This document shows, one piece after another, positions 51,725 through 60,749 of a stretch of DNA of 64,000 nucleotides; positions within the stretch are counted from its first letter, which is position 1; every line of letters starts with the position of its first letter. Under the pieces are notes generated by a model, which was given only the letters and a program-made list of their open reading frames with translations, searched no databases and was not told the DNA's origin. The DNA comes from Ignavibacteriota bacterium (GTDB taxonomy: Bacteria > Bacteroidota > Ignavibacteria > Tepidaquicellales > Tepidaquicellaceae). A program made the position numbers and the translations under genes. The DNA lies in NCBI GenBank assembly GCA_026390735.1, contig JAPLFJ010000052.1:124001-188000 (forward strand), written 5' to 3'.

Positions 51725-53026
51725 TTATTTTAATGTGTTTTCTATTGATTTTTCTAGTCTTGCAATTACGATTAAATAATCTGCAATCGTTGTTATGTTG
51801 TTTATTTCCGAAAGCAATAAAGATGTTTCTGCATCAACCACTTCGGAGTTAAGCAGAAGTCCGGATTTATACTTTTCGTTCGTTACCCTGTAATTTTCTT
51901 TTGCCTGTTCAACGGTTTCTTTTGTCAGCTTCATTTTCGCCGTAACGGAAAGCAGACTCTTATAGTTCTGACTTACTTCAAGATCGATGTTGTTTTCCGT
52001 AAGTTCTTTTGAAATTTTTATTTGTTCAAGGTTTGCCTCTGCCTGCTTTGTCTGATAGGATGTTAATTTCCAGTTCCACAAATCATACGATAATGTAATA
52101 CCCAGATCCCACGTTCCTTTGAATTTTTCTACAGACGGGAAAATTCTTGAATTAGGGTTTGCATAAAGATAGTTTGCGTTAAAATTCAACTGCGGATACC
52201 AGCCGGATTTTGAAAGGGTAATTCCTGCCTCACCTGACTTTATCCTGTAGTCAAGGCTTTTCAGGTCAGAACGGTTTTGTTTTGATGCTTTAATAAGGTC
52301 ATCTAATTTAGGAATATCGGGCTGCTTTAATTCTATTATTGCTTTAGGCTCGAGCTTTGTGTTAACAGGAATACCAAGTGTGTTATTCAGATTGTAAAGT
52401 GAAATATCTATATTATTGACTGCGTCGATTAAAAGAATTTCAATGTTTGATAACTGAACCCTTACTTTCAGTACTTCGTTATTTGTAGCAAGCCCGTTAT
52501 CATAAAGGTTTTCAAGGTCCTGCAGTCTTGCGCTAACCTGAACCATATTCTTTTCAATGGTTTCTTTGACCTTTAGTGATTTGGCATAATTCCAGTAAGC
52601 CACCTTAATGTCGAGAATAAGCTGGTTTTTGTCTTTGGAAAAATCGGTTTCGGCAGCCAGTGAATTAAACTCTGTTAACTCTATAGTACTGCTTAACCTG
52701 TTACCTGTAAATATTGGCTGGGACAAAGAAAGTTTTGCAGAATAATTATCAAGAATAGACGGGGAAATCTGCATACTCCCGATCTGAAAAGGGTCAACAG
52801 GGCTGAGTCTCGAATAAGAACCGTTAAGCCTTAACGTCGGCAGCTGTGCTGTCATTATTTCGTTAAGTCTTTCTTTCGCGGAAATTATTTTTGTCCCGGA
52901 TATTTTTAACGTTTTACTGTTTTCAATGCCGATTTTAATACAGTCTTCAAGGCTTACAACTTTTATATCCTGGCCGAATAAAGCGGCAGACAGCAGAGTA
53001 AACATAACAAATAGTTTTACCCTCAT
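51725..53026 (-). CDS. TolC-family outer-membrane efflux protein
   Basis: 433 residues with a signal peptide (MRVKLFVMFTLLSAALFGQ). It has the internal duplication typical of TolC: two repeats of long helices (LNEIMTAQLPTLRLNGSYSR; TLSKSGWYPQLNFNANYLYA) flanking short beta strands. It forms the trimeric outer-membrane exit duct. It overlaps the TetR gene by 4 bp (ATGA) and starts the structural part of the operon. Confidence 0.92.
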   Translation of the reverse strand: MRVKLFVMFTLLSAALFGQDIKVVSLEDCIKIGIENSKTLKISGTKIISAKERLNEIMTAQLPTLRLNGSYSRLSPVDPFQIGSMQISPSILDNYSAKLSLSQPIFTGNRLSSTIELTEFNSLAAETDFSKDKNQLILDIKVAYWNYAKSLKVKETIEKNMVQVSARLQDLENLYDNGLATNNEVLKVRVQLSNIEILLIDAVNNIDISLYNLNNTLGIPVNTKLEPKAIIELKQPDIPKLDDLIKASKQNRSDLKSLDYRIKSGEAGITLSKSGWYPQLNFNANYLYANPNSRIFPSVEKFKGTWDLGITLSYDLWNWKLTSYQTKQAEANLEQIKISKELTENNIDLEVSQNYKSLLSVTAKMKLTKETVEQAKENYRVTNEKYKSGLLLNSEVVDAETSLLLSEINNITTIADYLIVIARLEKSIENTLK

Positions 53027-53655
53027 TTCTTTTTCTCCTTTTTATTAGATTTTACAAAACCACTCATGCCATCAAGAAATAATGCTGAAATAGTTTCACA
53101 GTACCTTTTACAGAAATCATCATCCCGTTTATCTTTTGAAATTTTTTTGATTAGGTTACCGAACATAAACCCCGAGAATATTAAACTTAAAAATGCAGGC
53201 CCTATAATTATATGCTTTTTGGGGTCGTTGATGTTAAAACCCGCAGAAAGGCTCTGGCTCATAAGTCTCATGTTATTTTTCAGCAGTTCAACTTTGACGG
53301 CTGTAATTTCCGGTAACTCTATCGGCATCTCAATTATTGCAACCTTGCACAAATCTTCCTTGTCTTTAATAAGATTAACCATTTCACAAATGAACTCTTT
53401 CAGAGACTCCCTGGGGGGCAGTTTCATTTCGGCAACCCGAAGAGCAATGTCATCGACGTAAGAAAAATACTCTGTGACAATAGCCTTTAACAGCCCGGCC
53501 TTTCCTCCGTAATAATAAGAGACCATAGAAATGTTTATCCTGGCTTTGGCGGCAATTTCCCTTACCCCAACCCCTGAATATCCTTTGCGTGAAAACAGAT
53601 AGGCCGCCGAATTAATTATTCTTTTTGAAGAACCGGTCTTTAATGTTTTACTCAT
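53023..53655 (-). CDS. TetR-family regulator of the RND operon
   Basis: 210 residues. The N-terminal HTH reads IINSAAYLFSRKGYSGVGVR then EIAAKARINISMVSYYYGGK, matching AcrR/TetR DNA-binding helices. The C-terminal ~140 residues are the ligand-binding part, with a charged Lys-rich end. It is the first gene of the efflux operon and its start codon touches the 30-bp palindrome, so it almost certainly represses its own operon. The inducer is unknown. Confidence 0.93.
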   Translation of the reverse strand: MSKTLKTGSSKRIINSAAYLFSRKGYSGVGVREIAAKARINISMVSYYYGGKAGLLKAIVTEYFSYVDDIALRVAEMKLPPRESLKEFICEMVNLIKDKEDLCKVAIIEMPIELPEITAVKVELLKNNMRLMSQSLSAGFNINDPKKHIIIGPAFLSLIFSGFMFGNLIKKISKDKRDDDFCKRYCETISALFLDGMSGFVKSNKKEKKK

Positions 53656-53685
53656 AATTAAATCAAACGTTCGTTTGATTTAATT
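53656..53685. promoter_or_regulatory. 30-bp TetR operator palindrome
   Basis: AATTAAATCAAACG (53656-53669), TT, CGTTTGATTTAATT (53672-53685): 14-bp perfect arms. It abuts the tetR start codon and lies ~170 bp from the divergent FNR-like gene. AAACGTTCGTTT is close to other TetR/AcrR operators. Confidence 0.9.
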
Positions 53686-53853
53686 TAGCAAGATACTCGT
53701 TTATATTCAATGATAAATAACAAAGAAACCCGTAGAAGTGTTCGCGGGAATATATTAACTGTGGCCACCCCACAAGCCCCGCTAAATTATTTCTGGCTAA
53801 TTTCTGAATTTCATTTTTCTTATTTTAGTATAAGAATTAATTTAATCTATACT

Positions 53854-54564
53854 ATGGGAAATATAGTTACGTTAAAAGACAGGAAAGTGATTCAGAATAA
53901 CAACATTGCTATGTGGTTTGACCGGAAGGGGTCGGAATTTGTGTTTGAGCCGGGGCAGTATGCCAAAATAACACTGCTGGAACCGATTCATTATGATGAT
54001 GGTGGCAATACAAGATTATTCTCTGTTGCGAGTTCGCCGAAAAAGGATTATGTTATGTTCACTACCAGGGCACTGGATTCTGCATTTAACAAAAACATTC
54101 TCGAAATGCAAATAGGTGCAAAGGCTGAGATTAGTGATTTTGGAGGAAATACAGTACTGCATAAAGATACTAACGTTCCGGCGGTTTTTTTAATAGGCGG
54201 CATCGGGATTACTCCGGTCAGGTGCATGGTGGAATACATCGTCACAGAAAAGCTTCCGTATAAGGCCTATTTATTCTATTCCAATCCTGACGCTTCTTCT
54301 ATGGCATTCTTCGACGAGTTCAGGGGATGGGCAATGGAATATGACGGGTTTAAGTTTATTCCTACGATTGATGACACAAACAATAAAGAATGGAAATACG
54401 ATTTTGGATACATAAACAGAGAATTACTTTTGAAACATATTCCAGATGTTAAGCAACCGGTTTATTATCTGGTAGGGCCGACGACCATGGTTGAGTCTAT
54501 GGAGAAAATTTTATTAGAATTAAACGTAAATTCAAATAATATAAAATTAGAAAAATTCGGATGA
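53854..54564 (+). CDS. FAD-binding ferredoxin-NADP reductase-like oxidoreductase
   Basis: 236 residues from ATG 53854; the frame could start at 53710, but the extra 48 residues look non-coding and the FAD barrel begins at VTLKDRKVI. FAD domain: FEPGQYAKITLLE and RLFSVASSP. NAD domain: AVFLIGGIGITPVRCMVEY and YLVGPTTMVESM. It lacks a [2Fe-2S] domain, so it probably moves electrons between NAD(P)H and a separate partner. It overlaps the methyltransferase gene by 4 bp (ATGA). Confidence 0.86.
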   Translation: MGNIVTLKDRKVIQNNNIAMWFDRKGSEFVFEPGQYAKITLLEPIHYDDGGNTRLFSVASSPKKDYVMFTTRALDSAFNKNILEMQIGAKAEISDFGGNTVLHKDTNVPAVFLIGGIGITPVRCMVEYIVTEKLPYKAYLFYSNPDASSMAFFDEFRGWAMEYDGFKFIPTIDDTNNKEWKYDFGYINRELLLKHIPDVKQPVYYLVGPTTMVESMEKILLELNVNSNNIKLEKFG

Positions 54565-55316
54565 AAGACAACGTAGCAAATTTTACGGGCCGGGTTGAGG
54601 AATACGCGAAGTGCCGCCCGGGATACCCTGAGCAGATTATAAGTCTGCTGGAAAATAAAATCGGGTTTGACCAGTCGAAAGATATTGCCGATATAGGATG
54701 CGGTACGGGTAAATTAAGCCGCGTGTTTTTGAATAACGGAAATCTTGTGTTTGGTGTTGAGCCAAACGAAGAAATGAGAAAGATGGCAGAAACTCTTTTG
54801 AATAAATTTATTAATTTTATCAGCGTTGAAGGAACTGCCGAGACAACAATGCTTGCAACAAACAGTGTGGATGTGATTACTGTCGGGCAGGCATTTCATT
54901 GGTTCGACTTAAAGAAGGCAAAGAAAGAGTTTAAACGAATTTTGCGGAAAGACGGATGCGTTGTTATCGTATGGAACGAGAGAAACAACAACACACAGGT
55001 GATGAAGGCGGTGAACAGGATACTCCTTTCTTTAAACCAGGAACACGAAGAGGCAGAGAAGAACCTTGTTGATAAGAATTTATTAAGTGCTTTTTTTGGT
55101 GTGGATAAGGTAGGGAAAAGTACATTTCCAAATTACCAGATGCTCGACCTGGCAGGACTAAAAGGAAGAATACACTCCATTTCTTATGTGCCGGATTCTG
55201 GGAGCGAAAACAAGAGAGTTATGAATGAAGTGAAAGATGTTTTTGAAAAGTTTAATAACGGAGGGCAGGTCAAGATTGAGTATACAACGCGCGTATTCTG
55301 GGGAAATATAAAGTAG
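54561..55316 (+). CDS. SAM-dependent methyltransferase (class I)
   Basis: 251 residues. Motif I IADIGCGTGKLSRVF, then VFGVEPNEEMRKMA and VDVITVGQAFHWFDLKKAKK match type-11 methyltransferases related to UbiE/Tam. Substrate unknown. It is translationally coupled (ATGA) to the reductase upstream; the pair may act on one small molecule or on a quinone, but no further gene supports this. Confidence 0.87.
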   Translation: MKDNVANFTGRVEEYAKCRPGYPEQIISLLENKIGFDQSKDIADIGCGTGKLSRVFLNNGNLVFGVEPNEEMRKMAETLLNKFINFISVEGTAETTMLATNSVDVITVGQAFHWFDLKKAKKEFKRILRKDGCVVIVWNERNNNTQVMKAVNRILLSLNQEHEEAEKNLVDKNLLSAFFGVDKVGKSTFPNYQMLDLAGLKGRIHSISYVPDSGSENKRVMNEVKDVFEKFNNGGQVKIEYTTRVFWGNIK

Positions 55317-55401
55317 CGGGTTTATTTTTTAAGAAACAATTTCTTCGTGTCTGAATTCCTGATATACAGGGGGTGGTAAGGAAGAATTTAATTACATCAA
55401 T

Positions 55402-56808
55402 ATGAAAAAATTATTTGTTTTGGTTTTTGCATTTCTGTTCATCTCATCATTAAAGGCACAGACTGATTTGCCTGGAGACTGGAGCGGCGCTATAAGCATT
55501 ATGGGTGTTGAGCTTGGGATGCTTGTACATTTTAAAGCCGAAGGAGAAACTTATTCGGCAACGATTGATATTCCGGAACAAGGCGCAAAGGGTCTGAAAC
55601 TTTCTAACGTTGTTTACAGTGTGCCTGTTATTTCATTTGAACTTGAAATACCGGAGAAAACGGCGAAGTTTAAAGGGGCCGTAGATAATGACTCCATAAC
55701 CGGTGATTTTAAACAGGCGGGGTTAGAAGGAAAGTTTTATCTTACGAAAGGTTTGAAAAAGGAAGTTGAAGTTGTTGAAAAGAAAAATTTCAACGAAGAA
55801 GAGGTGACGTTTAAGAATGGTGATATTAGTTTTGCGGGAACTCTTTCGCTTCCGCTAAAGAAAGGAAAGCATCCTGCGGTTGTGATGATTACGGGTAGTG
55901 GTCCGCAGAACAGGGATGAGAATGTTGCGGGGTTTAAAATATTTAAGGTGATAGCGGATTACTTAACTACGAACGGAGTTGCTGTGCTGCGGTATGATGA
56001 CAGGGGCGTTGGGGGGAGCAAGGGGAAGAATGTGGACGAATCAACGACAGAAGAGTTTTCAACTGATGTGATGGCTGCTATGGATTTTTTAAAGAGGCGG
56101 GAAGATATTAATCCGGGACAGATTGGTTTGATTGGGCATAGCGAGGGGGGAATTGTTGCCCCTATGGTAGCTGCAAAAAACAACGATGTGGCATTTATTG
56201 TATGCGTTGCAGGGCCTTCTGTGACTGGTGCGGAAATAATTGCAGAGCAGACAAAATTAATTCTACTTGCGAATGGAGGTGATAAGGAAAAGGTTGAAAG
56301 GGGTGTCGCGGATTCAAAGTTTGTCTTGAATATGTTTGTGAAGGGCGCAAGTGATAATGAAATTAAAGACGCAATCAGAAAAGTAAAGAATGAGGAATAC
56401 GATAAATTGAGCGAAGACGAGAAAGGGAAGATTACTGACAGGAATAAGTGGGTTGAAGATGATATTACTACAAATTTTAATGCCTTCAACTCACCATGGA
56501 TGAGGTACTTTTTAAAGTTTGACCCGGTTACGGTGCTGGAGAAGACAAATTGTCCTGCATTAATGTATTTTGGCGGGTTGGATTTACAGGTGCCTGTAAG
56601 TCAGAACGAGGGGCCGACGAGGGTAGCGCTAATAAAGGCAGGAAATAAAGATTTTGAGATTAAGGTTTTTGATAAGGCTAATCATTTATTTCAGGAGGCG
56701 GGGAATGGAAGTCCTATGGAATATGGGAAACTGAAAAAATCTTTTGTTGATGGTTTTCTGGAGTTTACTTCAAACTGGATTTTGAAGAGAGTGACGGTTG
56801 TGAAATAG
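55402..56808 (+). CDS. Secreted alpha/beta hydrolase
   Basis: 468 residues with a signal peptide ending SLKAQ near residue 19. Residues ~20-135 are a beta domain also seen in front of secreted hydrolases (GDWSGAISIMGVELGMLVHF). The hydrolase domain (~140-460) has VVMITGSGPQNRDEN (oxyanion region), RYDDRGVGGSKG, and the nucleophile elbow IGLIGHSEGGIV. His near the end (ANHLFQEA) and Asp in GGLDLQVP could complete the triad. Likely an esterase or peptidase of the envelope. Its stop directly touches the next start. Confidence 0.88.
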   Translation: MKKLFVLVFAFLFISSLKAQTDLPGDWSGAISIMGVELGMLVHFKAEGETYSATIDIPEQGAKGLKLSNVVYSVPVISFELEIPEKTAKFKGAVDNDSITGDFKQAGLEGKFYLTKGLKKEVEVVEKKNFNEEEVTFKNGDISFAGTLSLPLKKGKHPAVVMITGSGPQNRDENVAGFKIFKVIADYLTTNGVAVLRYDDRGVGGSKGKNVDESTTEEFSTDVMAAMDFLKRREDINPGQIGLIGHSEGGIVAPMVAAKNNDVAFIVCVAGPSVTGAEIIAEQTKLILLANGGDKEKVERGVADSKFVLNMFVKGASDNEIKDAIRKVKNEEYDKLSEDEKGKITDRNKWVEDDITTNFNAFNSPWMRYFLKFDPVTVLEKTNCPALMYFGGLDLQVPVSQNEGPTRVALIKAGNKDFEIKVFDKANHLFQEAGNGSPMEYGKLKKSFVDGFLEFTSNWILKRVTVVK

Positions 56809-57555
56809 ATGGACATAAATTTTAAGAATACGTTTTTAGAAAAGTGGGAAAAATATTTTGGCGTGGCTGAGCTGCCCATAGCTTTCTTTTACGTGAAGGA
56901 CAGGGGTAATGTAAGATATAAGGATTTACCGAGTGGATGGAGTTGTTTGGTTGCAGAGTTGACGAGGGTAAGGAAGGGTGAGGCGCTGGCTTATGATGGT
57001 AATAATATTGCGTGCGGTGGTGCGAGAAGGAACCTGGGATATTCAGAGAAGATGAGGCATGGGTTTGAGTTCTTTCTTTCAACCGGTAACGAGGAGATGG
57101 AGGGCGAGAGGTATAAGTGTACACCTGAGTTAGCGAAGATTTTTGAGGATAGTATAGAGACGGTTCCTGCAAACGGGGGGTTTGGGATTTTCAAGAGGTG
57201 GGATTTGCTTGAGGAGGGTGATGAGCCGGGGGTTGTGATGTTTTTTGCAACGCCGGATGTGCTTTCGGGGCTTTTTACTCTTGCAAATTTTGATGTGGCC
57301 GATGGAAATGGTGTGGTGACGCCGTTTGGTGCGGGGTGCGCGAGTATTGTTAATCATCCGTATGTTGAGATTAAGAGAGATGAGCCAAGAAGTGTGCTGG
57401 GGATGTTTGATGTATAGGCGAGACCAGGGGTGGAGAAGAACGTGCTTTCGTTTTCGATGCCGGCGAAAAGGTTTGAGGTGATGGTGGGAAATATGGACAG
57501 GTCGTTTTTAACGACGGATGCCTGGGGCAAGGTGAGGAAGAGAATAAATAACTAA
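56809..57555 (+). pseudogene. DUF169 protein gene with an in-frame TAG
   Basis: Residues 1-202 run to a TAG at 57415-57417. The same frame then stays open for 45 more codons to TAA at 57553-57555 (ARPGVEKNVLSFSMPAKRFE...SFLTTDAWGKVRKRI). That stretch matches the normal end of DUF169 proteins (FxxMxxNxxxSFLTxxxWxKVxxRI), so the stop splits one gene. The upstream context AT GTA TAG GCG suggests CAG to TAG. The N-terminal part has the usual DUF169 features (YFGVAELPIAFFYVKD, CVAEL-like LVAEL, CGGARRNLGY). The first ATG lies directly after the hydrolase stop. Confidence 0.8.
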
Positions 57556-57587
57556 ATTGTTAAAAATAGAATTTTTACTTTTAATTA

Positions 57588-59045
57588 ATGGAAAAATATT
57601 TTGAGCGGTTCAGGAAGAATACGATTGGTAACGACCAGAAGTATTTAAGTCCATATGGCAGAAAGAAGATTATTTATGCTGACTGGGTAGCAAGCGGCAG
57701 ACTGTATAAACCTATTGAAGACAGGGTGGCGAAGGTTATCGGGCCTTACGTTGCAAACACACATACGGAAGCGAGCGAGACGGGAACAATGATGACGAGA
57801 GCATACCACCTGGCGCAGAAGAAAATCAAGCAGCATTGCAATGCGGGTGAGGGTGATGTGATTATTACTGCGGGGTTTGGGATGACAACGGTGATAAATA
57901 AGTTTCAGAGGATACTTGGCTTAAAGGTGAATGTGAAGATGAATACTGCGAGGTTTAAGTCGGAAGCAGATAAACCTGTTGTGTTTATTACACATATGGA
58001 ACATCACTCAAACCAAACTTCGTGGTACGAAACTGTTGCAGATGTTGTGGTTGTGAAACCCGGGAAGGATTTACAGTGTGATTTGAATAACCTTGAAAAG
58101 GAACTTAAAAAATATAAAAGCAGGAAGATTAAGTTTGGTTCGTTTAGTGCGTGTTCCAACGTTACGGGAATACAGCCTCAATATCACGAGATGGCAAAGC
58201 TAATGCATAAGTATGGCGGGTATTGCTTTGTTGATTTTGCGGCATCAGCTCCATATGTGAAGATAGATATGCACCCGAAAGACAAAGATGCAAAACTTGA
58301 TGCGGTTTTCTTTTCGCCTCATAAGTTTCTTGGCGGCCCGGGAACGTCGGGGGTTATGATTTTTGACAGAGCCCTTTACCATAATTATACGCCTGATCAG
58401 CCTGGGGGCGGAACAGTAGAGTGGACAAACCCGTGGGGCGAGTATAAATATATTGAGGATATTGAAATAAGGGAAGACGGCGGAACGCCCGGTTTTTTGC
58501 AGGCGATACGGACGGCCTTGTGCATTGAGCTGAAAAATGAGATGGGTGTTAAAAATATTCTAAAGAGGGAAGAAGAACTTTTGAAGATTGCCTTTAAGGA
58601 GTTGCAAAAAATCCCGCATCTGCACGTGCTTGCGGAGAATGTGAAACACCGGCTTGGAATTGTTTCTTTTTATATTGATGACATACATTATAATCTGATT
58701 GTCCGGTTACTGAGTGACAGGTATGGTGTACAGGTTCGCGGCGGATGTGCCTGCGCGGGAACCTATGGACATTATCTTTTAAGGGTCAGCCATAAACATT
58801 CCAGAAAGATTACAGAGCTGATTAATCACGGAGACCTTTCGCTGAAACCAGGATGGGTAAGACTTTCGCTTCACCCGACGATGACGAACGAGGAACTGTA
58901 TGTTGTTTGTGAAGCGTTAAAAGAAATACAGAAGAACTTTAAGAAGTGGAAAGAGGATTACGTTTATAGTAATCATACGAACGAGTTTTATCATATGGGT
59001 GGACAGAAGAATACCATTGACGTGAGTGAGTGGTTTAAAATGTAA
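57588..59045 (+). CDS. Class V aminotransferase / cysteine desulfurase-like protein
   Basis: 485 residues, about 80 longer than SufS/NifS. PLP lysine Lys246 in FFSPHKFLGGPGTSG; THMEHHSNQTSW is the His motif over PLP; VRGGCACAGTYGHYLL supplies Cys near the position of the catalytic Cys of type-II desulfurases. GGGTVEWTNPWGE and the extra C-terminal ~60 residues (KWKEDYVYSNHTNEFYHMGG) are typical of a separate group of this family. Whether it is a desulfurase, a lyase or an aminotransferase is unclear. No SUF genes are nearby. Confidence 0.85.
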   Translation: MEKYFERFRKNTIGNDQKYLSPYGRKKIIYADWVASGRLYKPIEDRVAKVIGPYVANTHTEASETGTMMTRAYHLAQKKIKQHCNAGEGDVIITAGFGMTTVINKFQRILGLKVNVKMNTARFKSEADKPVVFITHMEHHSNQTSWYETVADVVVVKPGKDLQCDLNNLEKELKKYKSRKIKFGSFSACSNVTGIQPQYHEMAKLMHKYGGYCFVDFAASAPYVKIDMHPKDKDAKLDAVFFSPHKFLGGPGTSGVMIFDRALYHNYTPDQPGGGTVEWTNPWGEYKYIEDIEIREDGGTPGFLQAIRTALCIELKNEMGVKNILKREEELLKIAFKELQKIPHLHVLAENVKHRLGIVSFYIDDIHYNLIVRLLSDRYGVQVRGGCACAGTYGHYLLRVSHKHSRKITELINHGDLSLKPGWVRLSLHPTMTNEELYVVCEALKEIQKNFKKWKEDYVYSNHTNEFYHMGGQKNTIDVSEWFKM

Positions 59046-59067
59046 ATCATTTACACCGGATTTCTTT

Positions 59068-59100
59068 AGCAAGGGGACCGCACGGCCCCTTTGCTACTTT
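59068..59100. terminator. Terminator between the class V enzyme and the sensor kinase
   Basis: AGCAAGGGG ... CCCCTTTGCT imperfect 9-bp stem with an inner CCG/CGG, followed by ACTTTT. Genes converge here. Confidence 0.75.
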
Positions 59101-60749
59101 TGGAACTCTTCTTTTGGAAGGATTACTGAAAACGTGCTTCCTTCTTTTTCTATGCTTGAAACAACAATCTGCCCGTTATTCTTTTCTGCAAACTCTTTAC
59201 AGAGTATTAACCCGAGCCCGGTTCCTTTTTCCCCAAGGGTCCCTTTCGTGGTTATTGATTTATCTATTCTGAAAAGGTTTTCTAATAGATCTTTCCTGAT
59301 CCCGGTTCCTTTGTCGGTTATAGAGAGTTTAAGGTTTTCTGTCTGCTCTTCTGCTGTAATTTTTATGTAACCGTCAGGATGGGAAAATTTGATTGCGTTT
59401 GTCAGCAGGTTTCGTATTATAGTTTTTATCATTTCTTCGTCTGCATAAACATATGTTTCGTTCTGAACGGTTGTTATGATTTTAATATTTTTCGCGTGGA
59501 CAACATCCTTTAATGAGGTTATTGACTCGTTAATTAATATGCTTATGTCGGTTTGTAACGGTTCCGCTTTCGCTACCCCAATCTGAATCCGGGACCACTC
59601 AAGCAGATTTTCAACAAGTTTATACGCCGACTCGGCAGACCTTTTTATAAATGAAATCATTTTCTGTTTTTCCGCGTCGTCGTACTGCCCAAAAGAGTTG
59701 CTTAAAATTTCTGTAAACCCAAGTATTCCCATAAACGGATTTTTAAGGTCGTGTGCGATGATAGAAAAGAATTTGTCTTTTGCTGCGTTAAGCTCCCGAA
59801 GGTTTTTTTCGCTGTTTATTAACTGAGCTTCTATTTGTTTTCTTTCGAGTGTGTTTGCAATAATTTCGCCAAAGAGTTTTACGGAAAATATTTCCCTTTC
59901 GTCCCACTCCTTTTTAAAAAGTATAGAGTCAAACCCCAGAACGCCGCTTATCTGATTGTTGTAATTTAATCCAACCGCCGTGTAAGATTTTATCCCGAAT
60001 GATTCAACAAGTTTTCTTTCTTTCCCGGCCTCAGGAGGAAAATCCGACATACTGTTTATAATAAGAACTTTGTTGTCGCTCAGTTTTTCAAGTGACCACA
60101 TAATGTTATTCAGGGGGATGCTCTTTGTTCTGCCGGACACAGAGTATTTTTCGTCAAAACACCATTCGTAAACGGAATCGTAGGTGTTTTTTTCCTGGTC
60201 AACTATAAGTATAAACGCTTTATCAACACCCATGTATTCGCCGAATATCCTGAGGGAGTCAATAATTACAGTGTCAAGATTTTCTGTTTTTGTTGCCAGT
60301 AATTGTGTGGATATTCTGGAAATTAACTCTTCGTTCTTAAGCTGGTGCTCGAGGCGCATTTCCATCGAGTGTTTGTATATGGCCACCTCTATTACGGTAT
60401 GAAGTTCTCTTTCGTCAAATGGTTTAATAATGTATCCGAATGGCTGTGTTAATTTTGCACGGGAGAACGTTTTCTCGTCTGAATACGATGTAAGGTATAC
60501 CAGTGGAATCTTGTATTTCCTGTTGATAAGTTCGTGTGTCTGGATTCCGTCTAATTTACCCTTTAACATAATGTCCATTAAAATTAAATCCGGTTTTTCC
60601 TTTTCAATAGATGGCAGAACCTCCTCTCCGGAAATAAGCAGATCGGTTATTACATACCCTAACGATTTAAGCCTGAACGCTATGTCTTCTGCAACGAGCA
60701 GTTCGTCTTCTACGATAAGAATCTTTTTCTTGTTATCCGGTGTTTTCAT
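59094..60749 (-). CDS. Receiver-GAF-histidine kinase
   Basis: 551 residues. Receiver domain (~8-120) with phospho-acceptor Asp59 (DLILMDIML) and the conserved Lys in GYIIKPFDE. A GAF domain (~150-310) follows, then HisKA with His333 (FFSIIAHDLKNPF) and HATPase (NLLTNAIKFSH, DKGTGIRKDLL, GTGLGLILCKEFAEK). The N-terminal receiver and kinase in one chain suggest it takes phosphate from the kinase encoded directly upstream, whose gene overlaps it by 17 bp. No DNA-binding domain is present, so output goes to another protein. Confidence 0.9.
   Translation of the reverse strand: MKTPDNKKKILIVEDELLVAEDIAFRLKSLGYVITDLLISGEEVLPSIEKEKPDLILMDIMLKGKLDGIQTHELINRKYKIPLVYLTSYSDEKTFSRAKLTQPFGYIIKPFDERELHTVIEVAIYKHSMEMRLEHQLKNEELISRISTQLLATKTENLDTVIIDSLRIFGEYMGVDKAFILIVDQEKNTYDSVYEWCFDEKYSVSGRTKSIPLNNIMWSLEKLSDNKVLIINSMSDFPPEAGKERKLVESFGIKSYTAVGLNYNNQISGVLGFDSILFKKEWDEREIFSVKLFGEIIANTLERKQIEAQLINSEKNLRELNAAKDKFFSIIAHDLKNPFMGILGFTEILSNSFGQYDDAEKQKMISFIKRSAESAYKLVENLLEWSRIQIGVAKAEPLQTDISILINESITSLKDVVHAKNIKIITTVQNETYVYADEEMIKTIIRNLLTNAIKFSHPDGYIKITAEEQTENLKLSITDKGTGIRKDLLENLFRIDKSITTKGTLGEKGTGLGLILCKEFAEKNNGQIVVSSIEKEGSTFSVILPKEEFQK

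Noticed and set aside
53710-53853. 48-residue N-terminal extension of the FNR-like protein
   Set aside because: It crosses the likely promoter region of the gene, and the FAD fold starts at MGNIVTLKD (53854).
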